From Gammaproteobacteria bacterium (GTDB lineage: Bacteria > Pseudomonadota > Gammaproteobacteria > Pseudomonadales > Pseudohongiellaceae), in assembly GCA_030654835.1 (NCBI GenBank), contig JAURWS010000007.1, positions 29,431 to 93,430 on the forward strand: 64,000 bases of DNA, read 5' to 3'. A program made the position numbers and the translations under genes. Below, piece by piece: positions 37,332-47,706 of the stretch (position 1 is the first letter of the stretch; the number at the start of each line of letters is the position of its first letter). Under the pieces are notes generated by a model. It did no database searches and was not told where the DNA came from. It saw only the letters and a list, made by a program, of their open reading frames with translations.

Positions 37332-38717
37332 TCAGAAATCCACCCCCGCCCGATTGCAAAGCCCATTGGAGCCAACACTGACCCGTGGAGAAGCCACCGA
37401 GGCTGTCGTGGCACAACTGTAGCCGCCGGGAATATTTTGATTTCCCCAGCTGTTGCAGTCGTTCACCGAGCAGAACATGCCGGTTGCCCCTTGGGAGGCG
37501 CCCATGACGGATGCACACTGCCCAGAGCTTCCACAGCTCCAGTTCGCAAATAGATAAGTTCCTGTGGGTGGCGCTGCCGCCGGGTCGACGCCCATCTGGA
37601 TATTCACACAGTCGCGCGTCTCATTCCCTGCCAGATCCACCGCACAAACCATAAATGACGCCGGTATGCCGCGCGCGACGGTAGGCGTTCCAGTCAGCAT
37701 GCCATTAGGCTGCAATACAACGCCTATTGGTGGAAAACCGCCGAAAGTCCCCAGGATGAAGTAGTAGGGCGGCGCCCCTCCTGTCACCCAAGGTGCAAAG
37801 TCAAACTGATTTGCGACACCTGCCTGCCACGTGAACGCCCGCTGGGGCGGGTTGAGGACAATAATCGGCTTAGGCCACACAGTGGTGAGCGTTGCACCAT
37901 GCGCCACCAGTGCATGCATTGCCAGCGGATGCGGGTGAGATTCCGCAACCAGAATTTCGAACAAATAGTTCCCCTCCGGCAGCACCTGACTGGGCAGGCT
38001 GTAGAAGTTCGGCACGATCACATCGGTCAGTGCGAAGTCACCGACAACAGGCCTTTCGATACCACTCCATTGCAAATCGGAGCCCAGATAAAGCGGCGCG
38101 CCATCGTTCAGGCTCACCCGAATGAAGATGTCCGAAAGAGTTCCGGCTGCAGCACCTGCCTCGATGATACCGGACAAGGTCAACGTGTCGTCCTTGCTGG
38201 TCGTATAGTGCGAACGATTGGAAGACAGCTCAGATCTGGCGGGTGTCAGCGGAGGCGCCGCTACCGTGCAGCTCGCATTGAGACTGGCACACACCAGTGT
38301 CTCGCCAGCCGTGCCGAGAAGATAGTGCCGCATGATCCAGGTGCTGCCGTTGTATTCGCTCAGCAACAGAGCGATATGCCAGGTACCAACCGGCGGCAGC
38401 GTGGCAGTGACGGAACCACTGGACACAGTGCTATAAGACGCACCTCCGTTCAGTACACTCATCTGATGCGTAGCCAGTTTGTAGCCCGGCTGGGCGAGAC
38501 CGGCGTAGGGCGTATCAAACGCCCAGAGTTCAAGCCGCAACGAGCCTGAATTTCCACCAGTCGCATCATTGGTGATTTGCCCCACTGTCAGGGTCACCGT
38601 ATTGGTTCCGTATTGATAGCTCCAGCCGCCCGACAAGGTCAAACTGGTGGCGAGCGCGGAAGCGGAAAGGGAGAAAGCGAGGATAGCAACCGCAATCCAG
38701 CATGAGAGGCAACGCAT
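37332..38717 (-). CDS. Secreted protein with putative Ig-like domain and Cys-rich end
   Basis: 461 residues. Signal peptide (WIAVAILAFSLSASALA), a beta-rich N-terminal part, then an Ig-like segment of the bacterial putative-Ig type: YYFILGTFGGFPPIGVVLQP, NGMLTGTPT, FMVCAVDLAGNETRDCVNI. The last 70 residues carry seven cysteines (SCGSSGQC, FCSVNDC, SC, LC), likely disulphide-bonded. No anchor is evident. It lies 50 bases after prmC on the same strand, where moeB would be expected from Pseudomonas order. Function unknown. Confidence 0.75.
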   Translation of the reverse strand: MRCLSCWIAVAILAFSLSASALATSLTLSGGWSYQYGTNTVTLTVGQITNDATGGNSGSLRLELWAFDTPYAGLAQPGYKLATHQMSVLNGGASYSTVSSGSVTATLPPVGTWHIALLLSEYNGSTWIMRHYLLGTAGETLVCASLNASCTVAAPPLTPARSELSSNRSHYTTSKDDTLTLSGIIEAGAAAGTLSDIFIRVSLNDGAPLYLGSDLQWSGIERPVVGDFALTDVIVPNFYSLPSQVLPEGNYLFEILVAESHPHPLAMHALVAHGATLTTVWPKPIIVLNPPQRAFTWQAGVANQFDFAPWVTGGAPPYYFILGTFGGFPPIGVVLQPNGMLTGTPTVARGIPASFMVCAVDLAGNETRDCVNIQMGVDPAAAPPTGTYLFANWSCGSSGQCASVMGASQGATGMFCSVNDCNSWGNQNIPGGYSCATTASVASPRVSVGSNGLCNRAGVDF

Positions 38718-38767
38718 GATGGGCCCTCGGGGGCTATCGTGATAACAACGGGCAGATTGGCGTCAGC

Positions 38768-39652
38768 CTACTCCTCAACTGAGGCGATAGCCATCATGGC
38801 CACTGTGTTGCACTGCCCTTTACGGCCCAGCGTCACGCGATCATTGCCGTTCAAATCCTTCAGTGTCCTGACGGCTTCGAAGTGGTTTTGCTGGAGAATG
38901 GCCATCACCGTAGCCCCCTGCGTCCAGCCATGTTCGAGGAGCAGCCAGCCACCGGGCTTCAGGCAGTGCGGAGCCTGGGAACACAGCGCGCGGATGTCTG
39001 CCAGACCATCATCGGCAGCGACCAGCGCGGAGCGCGGCTCGAAGCGCAAATCCCCAAGGGTGAGATGCGGATCGGTCGAGTTGATGTACGGAGGATTGCT
39101 GACGATCAGGTCGAACAGCATGGCCGGTAGAGCTTCACACCAACTGCCCTGCCGAAACTCGACATTGGCGATATTCAGCAGACTGGCGTTGTCGCTCGCC
39201 ACTGTCAGTGCGGCGCCGCTCATGTCGGTTGCCACAACCTTCCAGGCGGGCCGTTCGGAAGCGATAGAGAGAGCAATTGCGCCACTGCCCGTTCCGAGAT
39301 CGGCAATGCAGGCATCCGGTGTCGTCACCAATGCCAGCGCCGTTTCCACCAGCAGCTCCGTCTCCGGACGGGGAATCAGGACGTGTCGATTGACGCGCAA
39401 GGTCAAGGTCCAGAAATCGCGGGTGCCGAGTATGTAGGCCACCGGTTCACCCATCACCCTTCGCTCCAGCACCGACTCAAAATACGAACGCTCCGAGGGC
39501 GAGAGAACCTGTTCGGGCCAGGTGTACAGATAAGTGCGTGATTTGCCCAATGCCGCCGCCAGCAGCAGCTCGGCGTCCAACTGCACCGTATCACTGCCAG
39601 CAATCGCGTGGCTGGCCATGCGCAGAGCCTGTTTGATGCTGATGCCTGTCAT
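38768..39652 (-). CDS. prmC: Release factor glutamine methyltransferase
   Basis: 294 residues. SAM-binding motif IADLGTGSGAIALSIA and the substrate motif VSNPPYI are present, with the N-terminal helical domain that recognises release factor. PrmC methylates the Gln of the GGQ motif in RF1 and RF2. It lies 32 bases after prfA, the usual pairing. Confidence 0.95.
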   Translation of the reverse strand: MTGISIKQALRMASHAIAGSDTVQLDAELLLAAALGKSRTYLYTWPEQVLSPSERSYFESVLERRVMGEPVAYILGTRDFWTLTLRVNRHVLIPRPETELLVETALALVTTPDACIADLGTGSGAIALSIASERPAWKVVATDMSGAALTVASDNASLLNIANVEFRQGSWCEALPAMLFDLIVSNPPYINSTDPHLTLGDLRFEPRSALVAADDGLADIRALCSQAPHCLKPGGWLLLEHGWTQGATVMAILQQNHFEAVRTLKDLNGNDRVTLGRKGQCNTVAMMAIASVEE

Positions 39653-39684
39653 GGTCGACCTGTAATCAAGAGCCTTGCCAACAA

Positions 39685-40770
39685 TCAGGAATCCGCCAGC
39701 TCGGCGAGCAGGTCGGCCTGATGTTCATTGATGAGCGGTTGAATCACTGAATCCAGAGCGCCCTCCATCACTTCGCCCAGCTTGTAGACGGTGAGGTTGA
39801 TACGATGATCCGTGACCCGCCCCTGCGGATAGTTATAAGTGCGGATGCGTTCGGAACGATCACCGGTACCAACCAGTTGCCGCCGGGTGTCGGAGACTTC
39901 TTTGGCTGCTGCCTGCTGCGCCTGATCGTTGATCTTGGCATGCAATAGTGACATCGCCCTGGCGCGGTTCTTGTGCTGAGAGCGTTCGTCCTGACATTCG
40001 ACCACGATCCCCGTCGGAATATGGGTGAGGCGGATCGCAGAATCGGTCTTGTTGATGTGCTGACCACCGGCGCCGCTGGAGCGGTAAGTATCGACGCGTA
40101 GATCGGCCTTGTTGATCTCGATCTCGGCCAGTTCATCCATGGCCGGCATGACGGCGACAGTGCAGGCGGAGGTGTGGATGCGGCCCTGCGTCTCCGTTTC
40201 CGGCACGCGCTGCACACGGTGGGCACCGGACTCAAATTTCAAATGGCCGTAGACATTGCGACCTTCTATCCGCGTGATGATTTCCTTGTAACCTCCGTGC
40301 TCGCCAGGCCGCTCGCTGAGAATTTCCAGACGCCAGCCCTGCACCTCCGCATAACGGGAGTACATGCGGAACAGATCCCCCGAGAAGATGGCAGCCTCGT
40401 CCCCTCCGGTACCAGCACGTACTTCCAGGAAGATGTTGCAGCTGTCTTTTTCATCCTTGGGCAGCAGGAGTTTCTGCAACTCCAGTTCCTGCTGTTCCAG
40501 GCCGACCTCGATACTCTTGACTTCGTCATCGGCCATCGCACGAATATCGCTGTCCGGATCTTTCTGCATCTCGCGAGCCTGGCGCAGTTGGTCCTGCACC
40601 TCCTGGAACTGCATGAATGCCTTCACCACAGGTTCGATCTCGGCGAATTCCTTAGAAAGGCTGCGGAAGCGCTCCTGATTGGAGAGCACTTCTCCGTCGC
40701 TGAGCAGCGCCTCCAACTCCTGATAACGGTCTTTGAGATTTTCCAGTTTATTGAATATCGAGTCTTTCAT
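39685..40770 (-). CDS. prfA: Peptide chain release factor 1
   Basis: 361 residues, normal length. The stop-codon recognition tripeptide region reads [18 protein letters not shown] (PxT for UAG/UAA), and the peptidyl-transfer motif is [12 protein letters not shown]1 terminates translation at UAA and UAG. Second gene of hemA-prfA-prmC; 56 bases after hemA. Confidence 0.97.
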   Translation of the reverse strand: MKDSIFNKLENLKDRYQELEALLSDGEVLSNQERFRSLSKEFAEIEPVVKAFMQFQEVQDQLRQAREMQKDPDSDIRAMADDEVKSIEVGLEQQELELQKLLLPKDEKDSCNIFLEVRAGTGGDEAAIFSGDLFRMYSRYAEVQGWRLEILSERPGEHGGYKEIITRIEGRNVYGHLKFESGAHRVQRVPETETQGRIHTSACTVAVMPAMDELAEIEINKADLRVDTYRSSGAGGQHINKTDSAIRLTHIPTGIVVECQDERSQHKNRARAMSLLHAKINDQAQQAAAKEVSDTRRQLVGTGDRSERIRTYNYPQGRVTDHRINLTVYKLGEVMEGALDSVIQPLINEHQADLLAELADS

Positions 40771-40826
40771 GGGGTCCGTCTTGCGTCAGTAAGTTCTGGC
40801 TGGGAATGATTGTTGAAGGCTGGCAC

Positions 40827-42176
40827 TCAAGGGTTTTCGATATTCACCGGCGGAACGGCCTGCGCCGCCGGGGTATCCAGCTCATAGAGCTCACGTGTCA
40901 GTTGCACCAGCTCATCGCGGCCGTCGGCACTCGCCTTCTTCATCTGCACGCTGGGCGAATGGATCAGTTTGTTGGTGAGCCCTCTGGCCAGCGCTTCCAA
41001 CACCCGTGCCGCCGGGTCGCCCTTCTCCAAGGCGCGCAGTGCCTTCTCGACTTCTCGGTCGCGAATCAGCTCAGCCTTGTCACGGAAGGCGCGCAGTGTG
41101 TTGACCGCATTGAGTGAACGCAATTGCCGAATGTAATCCTGCACACCACGTTCGATGATCGAGTTGGCCTGTTCTGCCGCCTCGGTACGGCTCTTGACGC
41201 TGTCCTCGATCACGTCGCGAATATCGTCGATGCTGTAGAGGTAGGCATCGGCAATCTCGCCAACCTGGGGCTCGATGTCACGGGGAACCGCCAGATCCAC
41301 CAACAGCATCGGTTTGTGCCGACGCCGCTTGATGGCGCTCTCCACGGCCCCCTTGCCCAGCAAGGGCAGTTGACTGTTGGTGGAGGAGACGACGATGTCA
41401 GCCTTCACCAGTTGCTCGGGAATGTCGGAAAGGAGCACGCCTTCGGCACCGAATTTTGCGCCTAGTTCGACGGCGTTCTGCAGCGTGCGGTTGGCCACGA
41501 CAATATTGCGCACCCCCTTGTCGGTGAGATGGCGCGCGACCAGTTCGATGGTGCGCCCTGCGCCTATCAATAATGCATTGAGGCTGGGCAGGTCGGAGAA
41601 TATTTGCTCCGCCAGCGTCACGGCGGCATAGGCGACAGACACTGGGCTCTCGCCAATCGCCGTGTCGGTGCGCACCTGTTTGGCAATGGAAAAGGCTTCC
41701 TGAAACGCGCGCCCGAGATTTCCGCCGATGACCCCCATGTCTTTGGAGACTGCATAGGCGGATTTGATCTGCCCGAGAATCTGCGGCTCACCGAGAACCA
41801 TCGAGTCCAGCCCGCAGGACACCCGCATCAGGTGACGGATGACATCGTCTCGCCAGCGGAAATAGGAGGAACGACGCACTTCTTCTTCCTTCAGCCCGTG
41901 AAACTCGCTCAACCAGGCGATCAGCCGATGCTCCTGCTCGCGCAGCAACGCTTCTTCGATGTAAATGTCAGGATCAACGGCAGAGGCTTCGCCAAGATCG
42001 ATCTGGACGTAGAGCTCGGTGCGGTTGCAGGTTGAGACAATCACCAGTTCTTCGACACCGTCCAGCGCACTGGCACGCCTGATCGCATCCCCCACCTTCT
42101 CGGGAGGAAAAGCGACTTGTTCGCGAAAATCAATATTCGCGGTATTGTGATTGATACCCAGCAGGACCAGCGCCAT
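40827..42176 (-). CDS. hemA: Glutamyl-tRNA reductase
   Basis: 449 residues from the ATG at 42176 (MALVLLGINHNTANIDFREQ), the usual GluTR N terminus; AAGG lies 7 bases upstream. The catalytic cysteine is in IVSTCNRTELYV; the NADPH domain shows ALLIGAGRTIEL. It reduces glutamyl-tRNA-Glu to glutamate-1-semialdehyde, the first step of tetrapyrrole synthesis in these bacteria. First gene of hemA-prfA-prmC; divergent from the TPR lipoprotein across 274 bases. Confidence 0.96.
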   Translation of the reverse strand: MALVLLGINHNTANIDFREQVAFPPEKVGDAIRRASALDGVEELVIVSTCNRTELYVQIDLGEASAVDPDIYIEEALLREQEHRLIAWLSEFHGLKEEEVRRSSYFRWRDDVIRHLMRVSCGLDSMVLGEPQILGQIKSAYAVSKDMGVIGGNLGRAFQEAFSIAKQVRTDTAIGESPVSVAYAAVTLAEQIFSDLPSLNALLIGAGRTIELVARHLTDKGVRNIVVANRTLQNAVELGAKFGAEGVLLSDIPEQLVKADIVVSSTNSQLPLLGKGAVESAIKRRRHKPMLLVDLAVPRDIEPQVGEIADAYLYSIDDIRDVIEDSVKSRTEAAEQANSIIERGVQDYIRQLRSLNAVNTLRAFRDKAELIRDREVEKALRALEKGDPAARVLEALARGLTNKLIHSPSVQMKKASADGRDELVQLTRELYELDTPAAQAVPPVNIENP

Positions 42177-42450
42177 AGAAAACCTTGCCAAACGCCCCGG
42201 CTACAGGGCAGATCGAGAAGCGAAAAAAGCTGGCTATAGTACTAAATAAGTACGACGGTGCCCACCGACATTCTAACGCCGCTGGCGATGCAGGAACCAG
42301 CCGGGCGAAGTTGTGAAAGCGCCGATAATGAATGTACACTGCCCTGCACTTGCTTCCCTGTCAGGCTGCGTCCTGCCAGCAGGCGACCACTATCTTGATT
42401 CGGTAATTTACGCGACCTGCACAGGGTCGACCTCTGGTGACCAACAGCGC

Positions 42451-44208
42451 ATGAACAGATTCCCCTCTACCACACTCGTGTTGGCCCTGGCTCTCGCCCT
42501 CGGGGCGTGTCAGTCGACCTCTCCCTCCTCGGAGGAGTCAGTCGCTATACCGGCTGCAGAGACGAGTCCCGCCACACCAGCCCCGGAACCCATCGTTTAC
42601 GGAAACTTCACCACAGAGCAGCTGAATCGCGCAATTCTGAATGAACTGGGCGGACAGCGCGGCTACCTGCCGGAGGCGGCGCAGGACTACTACGCGATGG
42701 CCATGGAAACACAGGACCTTGGTGTTATTCGCCGGGCCAGTCAGTTTGCCTCGGCACTCGGTGACACCGAAGCGATGACCGAACTCGGGCGCCTGTGGAT
42801 AGAAAAAGAACCCAATTCCGTTGAGCCCCACATCGTCCTGAGTTACCAGTTGCTGGAGAATGGCGATGTCGACGAAGCCATTGTCCACATGCGCCGCGTG
42901 CTGGAGCTGGGCGGCGAGATCGACTTCACGACCATTGCCACCCGTACGGCAGATCTATCGATCCCGGCACGCGAGGTCATCATCGACGCGCTACGGGAAC
43001 TGCGCCTCAGCTATCCCGACCACCGCTCACTGCATTACAGCCTGATTCAATTACTGGAACAGAGCCAGCTCGCTGAGGCGGCGATGATCGAGCTCTCAGC
43101 CTATCGTGATGCCTATGAGGACTCGGCAAGGCTGGTGCTGATCGAGGCTCAGTTGAAGCTGCAGCAAAGCAGAGTCGATGAAGCGCTGGCGATTCTCAAA
43201 GCGGGTATCGAAACCTACCCCGACAATCGCCTGATGCGGTTCAATTACGCCCGTTTACTGGTGCAGGTGCAGGATCTGCACAACGCCAGAACCCAGTTTG
43301 CGACTCTGGCCGAAATGGCGCCGGATGACAACGAGACACTCTATTCGCTGGCCTTGCTGGAACTCGAATTGAAGTCCATTGCCAATGCCAAGGAACTGTT
43401 TACCCGCTTGGTGAACATCAACTACCGCCCCAATGATGGACACTTCTACCTGGGCTATATCGCCGAGGCGGAAGGCAATATCAACGACGCCGTCGCGCAT
43501 TATCAACAGGTTCGCCTGGATTCGAACAATTTCCTGAACGCGCAGCGACAGGCTATCCGGCTGCTGGTGCAGGAAGGCAGCTTCGACGCTGCTCATGAAT
43601 GGGCTCTCAGCGTCTCGGAGGGCAACCCGCGCCTGCAGGCACTGCTCACGTCTGTCGAGGCTGACGCCCTGCTCGCGGCCGGTTACACGGAGGCTGCCGA
43701 CAGCCTGCTGACCGAAGCAATCGCGCAGGACCCGGAGAATACCGATCTGCTGTTCGCCCGCGCGCTGGTCAGTGAGCGCCTCGACGATTCTGCCCGCGTA
43801 GAGGCAGACCTGCGCAGCATCATTGCGCTCGACCCGAACGATGCCCGCGCTTTGAATCATCTGGGCTATTCCCTGGCCGACCGCACGGATCGCTATGAGG
43901 AGGCAATCAGTCTGCTCGAACGCGCCATCGCCATCGACCCGGAAGACCCCGCCATCATCGACAGTCTGGGCTGGGCACAGTACAAGCTCGGGCGCTATGA
44001 AGAAGCGCTCGCGAATCTGCAACGCGCCTATCTTCAGTTCCGTGACCAGGAAGTGGCCGCGCATCTTGGCGAAGTGTTGTGGGCAATGGGACGCCACAGA
44101 GAGGCCACCGACATTTGGGAGGAGGCACTGCAGGAAGCGCCGGACAGCGAGCTTCTCAAGCGCGTCATCGAGCGACTGACGGGCACGGGCACGGGCACGG
44201 ATAGTTAA
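42451..44208 (+). CDS. TPR-repeat lipoprotein upstream of lolB
   Basis: 585 residues from the ATG at 42451. Lipoprotein signal with lipobox ALGACQS, then a Ser/Pro/Ala-rich spacer and about twelve TPR units through the length (for example ALNHLGYSLADRTDRYEEAI and IDSLGWAQYKLGRYEEALAN). Pseudomonas has a comparable TPR lipoprotein in the same place, divergent from hemA and before lolB. Role unknown; likely an outer-membrane-associated scaffold. Its stop is one base before the GTG of lolB. Confidence 0.88.
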   Translation: MNRFPSTTLVLALALALGACQSTSPSSEESVAIPAAETSPATPAPEPIVYGNFTTEQLNRAILNELGGQRGYLPEAAQDYYAMAMETQDLGVIRRASQFASALGDTEAMTELGRLWIEKEPNSVEPHIVLSYQLLENGDVDEAIVHMRRVLELGGEIDFTTIATRTADLSIPAREVIIDALRELRLSYPDHRSLHYSLIQLLEQSQLAEAAMIELSAYRDAYEDSARLVLIEAQLKLQQSRVDEALAILKAGIETYPDNRLMRFNYARLLVQVQDLHNARTQFATLAEMAPDDNETLYSLALLELELKSIANAKELFTRLVNINYRPNDGHFYLGYIAEAEGNINDAVAHYQQVRLDSNNFLNAQRQAIRLLVQEGSFDAAHEWALSVSEGNPRLQALLTSVEADALLAAGYTEAADSLLTEAIAQDPENTDLLFARALVSERLDDSARVEADLRSIIALDPNDARALNHLGYSLADRTDRYEEAISLLERAIAIDPEDPAIIDSLGWAQYKLGRYEEALANLQRAYLQFRDQEVAAHLGEVLWAMGRHREATDIWEEALQEAPDSELLKRVIERLTGTGTGTDS

Positions 44209-44209
44209 C

Positions 44210-44809
44210 GTGTCTACAATCCGAACTTTTACTATCATTCTGCTGCCATTGTTGCTGGCTGCCTGCGCCACTTCGCCGCGTATGGATGCGCCCATCAATA
44301 ACGACTGGGCACAACGCCAGGAAGTGCTTGAAGCCATGACGCTCTGGGAGTTCACCGGCCGCATCGGTGTACGCGACGATCAGGAGTCGCACTCCTCGCG
44401 CATCCGCTGGCAACAGCGTGGTGATGATTACGTCATCAATCTGTGGGGAACTCTCAATGCTGGCGCGACGGAGATTACCGGAGAGCCGGGACGAGTCGTG
44501 CTGCAACAGGAGGGCAAAGACCCACTGACCGCCGACACCCCCGAACAACTCGTTTACGAACAACTCGGTTATGAACTGCCGGTCGCGCAACTGAGCTACT
44601 GGATTAAGGGAATTCCCGCGCCAGGGGCGAGCAGTGAACCTGCGTTCGATGTCGACAATCGTCTGATCAGCCTGCAGCAATCCGGTTGGCAGGTTGAATA
44701 TCTGGGATATACCAATTACGAAACCGAATCTCTTCCCACACGCATTCGCATCCAGAAGTCTCCGCTGCGTCTGGATTTTGTGAGGCTGGACTGGACACTG
44801 CTGAAGTAA
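44210..44809 (+). CDS. lolB: Outer-membrane lipoprotein receptor LolB
   Basis: 199 residues starting at GTG, directly after the TPR gene, so probably coupled. Lipobox LLLAACATS; then the LolB fold with WEFTGRIGVRDDQESHSSR, YVINLWGTLNAG and PVAQLSYWIKGIPAPG. LolB receives lipoproteins from periplasmic LolA and inserts them into the outer membrane. Confidence 0.94.
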   Translation: MSTIRTFTIILLPLLLAACATSPRMDAPINNDWAQRQEVLEAMTLWEFTGRIGVRDDQESHSSRIRWQQRGDDYVINLWGTLNAGATEITGEPGRVVLQQEGKDPLTADTPEQLVYEQLGYELPVAQLSYWIKGIPAPGASSEPAFDVDNRLISLQQSGWQVEYLGYTNYETESLPTRIRIQKSPLRLDFVRLDWTLLK

Positions 44810-44822
44810 GCGCCAAATCCCC

Positions 44823-45656
44823 ATGAACGATATTCTGACACTCGAGTCTCCCGCCAAGCTGAATCTGTTCCTGCACATCACGGGACGCAGACCCGATGGC
44901 TATCACGAACTGCAGACAATTTTCCAAATCATCGACTACTGCGACCGACTCCACTTCAAGAGCAATGACAGCGGTATTCTCACATTGCACTGCGACATTC
45001 CCGAGCTGAGCGGCGACGACAATCTGATCCTGCGCGCCGCCCGCGCCCTGCGCGAAAAGAGTGGCTGCACAATGGGCGCTGATATCACGCTGGAGAAGCA
45101 TATTCCGATGGGAGCGGGGCTCGGTGGCGGCAGCTCCAATGCGGCAACCACACTGCTGGCACTGAATCAACTCTGGGAAACGGGGCTCGACAACGAGGAA
45201 CTCTGTGCCATTGGTGTGCGCCTGGGCGCCGACGTGCCGCTCTTCGTAAAAGGGCAATCGGCATGGGCAGAGGGCATCGGTGAAATACTCACCCCGGTAG
45301 TTTTGGCGCAAAAATTCTATCTGGTAGTGACACCTGATTGTCATGTTTCCACGAAAGACATTTTTTCCAATCAGCAATTGACACGGAACACGACTGCCAT
45401 CAAAATGGCCGCCTTTCTGGCTGGGCAGACCAGAAATGACTGTGAAAACGTCGTCCGCAGGCTCTATCCGCCAGTAGACCAGGCACTGAAATGGCTCAAT
45501 CAACACGTTGATGCCAGGATGACAGGAACCGGTGCCAGTGTGTTCGCAGGGTTTGATTCGGAAGAAGAAGCACGCGCATTGCTGCAGCAACTTCCGAAAG
45601 GTTGGCGAGCTTTTGTCGCTCGCGGCCTGCAACAAAGTGCAGTACAAAAGCAGTAA
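44823..45656 (+). CDS. ispE: 4-diphosphocytidyl-2-C-methyl-D-erythritol kinase
   Basis: 277 residues. SPAKLNLFLHITGRRPDGYH at the N terminus and the GHMP-kinase ATP loop PMGAGLGGGSSNAATTLLAL are diagnostic. It phosphorylates CDP-ME in the MEP isoprenoid pathway. It follows lolB by 13 bases and is itself followed by the tRNA-Gln gene 17 bases on, the known Pseudomonas order. Confidence 0.96.
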   Translation: MNDILTLESPAKLNLFLHITGRRPDGYHELQTIFQIIDYCDRLHFKSNDSGILTLHCDIPELSGDDNLILRAARALREKSGCTMGADITLEKHIPMGAGLGGGSSNAATTLLALNQLWETGLDNEELCAIGVRLGADVPLFVKGQSAWAEGIGEILTPVVLAQKFYLVVTPDCHVSTKDIFSNQQLTRNTTAIKMAAFLAGQTRNDCENVVRRLYPPVDQALKWLNQHVDARMTGTGASVFAGFDSEEEARALLQQLPKGWRAFVARGLQQSAVQKQ

Positions 45657-45673
45657 TAAAGAGCACAAGTTAT

Positions 45674-45749
45674 TGGGGTGTCGCCAAGTTGGTAAGGCAC
45701 AAGGTTTTGATCCTTGCATTCGTTGGTTCGAGTCCAGCCACCCCAGCCA
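45674..45749 (+). tRNA. tRNA-Gln (anticodon TTG)
   Basis: 76 bases including the encoded GCCA 3' end. The acceptor arms TGGGGTG and CACCCCA pair over all 7 bp; anticodon stem CAAGG/CCTTG flanks the loop TTTTGAT with anticodon TTG; the T-arm has GGTTCGAGTCC. A stable CGTCC-TTCG-GGACG hairpin follows at 45759-45772 without a T run, so read-through into prs is possible. Confidence 0.97.
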
Positions 45750-45891
45750 TTTTGAGTACGTCCTTCGGGACGGGTTTACATCAGTCTGATCCCTCTTCAA
45801 AGCCATACTGACAACCGGATCGCCTATCCTAAGCCTGACTAGAAAAAATCTCAGAACTTATTCGAAACAGCCGTCTAAAGGGTTGGAACTC

Positions 45892-46842
45892 ATGGCAAAC
45901 AATTTGATGGTATTCACCGGTAACGCGAATCCCGCGCTGGCAGACAAAATCGCCAAGCACATCGGTATTCCACTCGGTGAAGCCACCATCGGGAAATTCA
46001 GCGATGGCGAAATCACTGTCGAAATCAAGGAAAACGTGCGCGGCAAGGATGTGTTCATCATCCAGCCTACCTGTGCACCTACCAACGACAGCCTGATGGA
46101 ACTGATGTTGATGGCCGATGCCCTGCACCGCGCCTCTGCCAACCGCGTTACCGCCGTTATCCCCTATTTTGGTTATGCCCGCCAGGATCGCCGTGTGCGC
46201 TCCGCTCGTGTCGCTATCAGCGCCAAGGTCGTCGCCGACATGATCGTCGCCGTTGGCGTGAACCGTGTACTAACAGTCGACTTGCACGCCGAACAGATAC
46301 AAGGCTTTTTCAGCATCCCCGTGGATAACGTCTACGGCTCGCCCCTGCTGACCGAGGACATTGAGAGACAGCATTACGAAAACCTGATCGTGGTATCTCC
46401 CGACGTTGGCGGCGTAGTTCGTGCGCGCGCAGTGGCCAAGCATCTGAATGTCGACCTTGCCATCATCGACAAACGTCGCCCCCAGGCGAATGATGCTCAG
46501 GTCATGCACATCATCGGGGAAGTGGAAGGCCGCACCTGTCTCATCGTAGACGACATGGTCGACACCGCTGGCACTCTCTGCAAGGCAGCCGCTGCACTCA
46601 AAGAGCACGGCGCCACCAGAGTGGTCGCCTACTGTACGCACCCGGTGCTGTCAGGCAGCGCATTGAAGAATATCAAGGAATCGGAGCTCGATTCGCTGGT
46701 TGTCACCGACACGATCCCCCTGAGTGATGAATTTGCCAAATGCTCCAAGGTCCGCCAGCTCAGCATGGCCAAACTGCTGGCTGAATCCATACGACGAGTC
46801 AGCAACGAAGAATCCATCAGCGCGATGTTTGACAATACCTGA
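45892..46842 (+). CDS. prs: Ribose-phosphate pyrophosphokinase
   Basis: 316 residues from the ATG at 45892 ([20 protein letters not shown]). Family motifs: [47 protein letters not shown] (ATP loop) and the PRPP loop [12 protein letters not shown]. It makes PRPP from ribose 5-phosphate and ATP for nucleotide, His and Trp synthesis. Normal length and position after tRNA-Gln. Confidence 0.97.
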   Translation: MANNLMVFTGNANPALADKIAKHIGIPLGEATIGKFSDGEITVEIKENVRGKDVFIIQPTCAPTNDSLMELMLMADALHRASANRVTAVIPYFGYARQDRRVRSARVAISAKVVADMIVAVGVNRVLTVDLHAEQIQGFFSIPVDNVYGSPLLTEDIERQHYENLIVVSPDVGGVVRARAVAKHLNVDLAIIDKRRPQANDAQVMHIIGEVEGRTCLIVDDMVDTAGTLCKAAAALKEHGATRVVAYCTHPVLSGSALKNIKESELDSLVVTDTIPLSDEFAKCSKVRQLSMAKLLAESIRRVSNEESISAMFDNT

Positions 46843-47046
46843 TTTGGTGTGACATCGCGCTGAGGCTGCAACTGGCGCTCGACCCGGCCGGCTGCAAAGA
46901 CGAAAGATCCGCAACAATCCATGACGATCCTCGCGAGAGGGGCGCTGTGGGCTGCTTTCGGGTCTTTTTTAACACCATGTCCGGTTGGTCGCAAACCGTT
47001 CCTGGTATGACGATGTTGAGAAACATCACTGAACTGGAGAAACAAC

Positions 47047-47667
47047 ATGTCCAACGAATTTGAACTTAATGTCACTGTCAGAACGGATCTGGGGAAAGGT
47101 GCGAGCCGCCGCCTGCGCCGTCTGGCCGACCTGGTCCCAGCCATCATCTATGGTGAAGGCAAGGCACCCGTCAACATCACTATCCCGCACAAGGATATTC
47201 TCAAGGCAGTGTCCAACGAGGCCTTCTTCTCGCACATCGTCACCTTGAATGTGGATGGTAAGAAAGAGCAAGGCGTGATCAAGGCACTGCAGCGTCACCC
47301 TGCCAAGCCGCGCATCCTGCATGCCGACTTCCAGCGCGTCAGTGCTGACAACGCGATCAGCGTTGCGGTACCACTGCACTTCATCAATGAAGACAAGTGC
47401 AAGGGCGTCAAGATTGGCGGCGGCAGCATCATCAAGGCTCTCAACGAACTGCAAATCAGCTGTCTGCCCAAGGACCTGCCAGAGTTCATCGAAGTTGACA
47501 TGACCGATCTGGGCGTGGGCGAAGCGATCCACATTTCTCAGATCAAACTGCCGAAGGGCGTCAGCAGCGTCGACCTGACTCATGGTCACGATGCCGACAA
47601 CGCGGTAGTCAGCGTATTGGCTCCGCGTGGCGCTCCAGGCGAAGGCGAAGGCGAAGCCAAGGCCTGA
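47047..47667 (+). CDS. rplY: 50S ribosomal protein L25/general stress protein Ctc
   Basis: 206 residues: N-terminal L25 domain (VRTDLGKGASRRLRRLADLV, PAIIYGEGKAPVNI) that binds 5S rRNA, plus the C-terminal Ctc/TL5 extension (VAVPLHFINEDKCKGVKIGG). A Gly/Glu-rich tail ends the protein. Located 204 bases after prs, 39 bases before pth. GGAG lies 10 bases ahead of the start. Confidence 0.95.
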   Translation: MSNEFELNVTVRTDLGKGASRRLRRLADLVPAIIYGEGKAPVNITIPHKDILKAVSNEAFFSHIVTLNVDGKKEQGVIKALQRHPAKPRILHADFQRVSADNAISVAVPLHFINEDKCKGVKIGGGSIIKALNELQISCLPKDLPEFIEVDMTDLGVGEAIHISQIKLPKGVSSVDLTHGHDADNAVVSVLAPRGAPGEGEGEAKA

Positions 47668-47706
47668 TCCGGCACGATAGTGCTGCAACGCTGCGGACCA
47701 TAGACT

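Noticed and set aside
46890..46975. Possible terminator or leader RNA between prs and rplY
   Set aside because: AGACGAAAG and CTTTCGGGTCTT can pair only with a bulge and a long loop, although a T run follows. It may be a terminator, but the structure is too weak to list.
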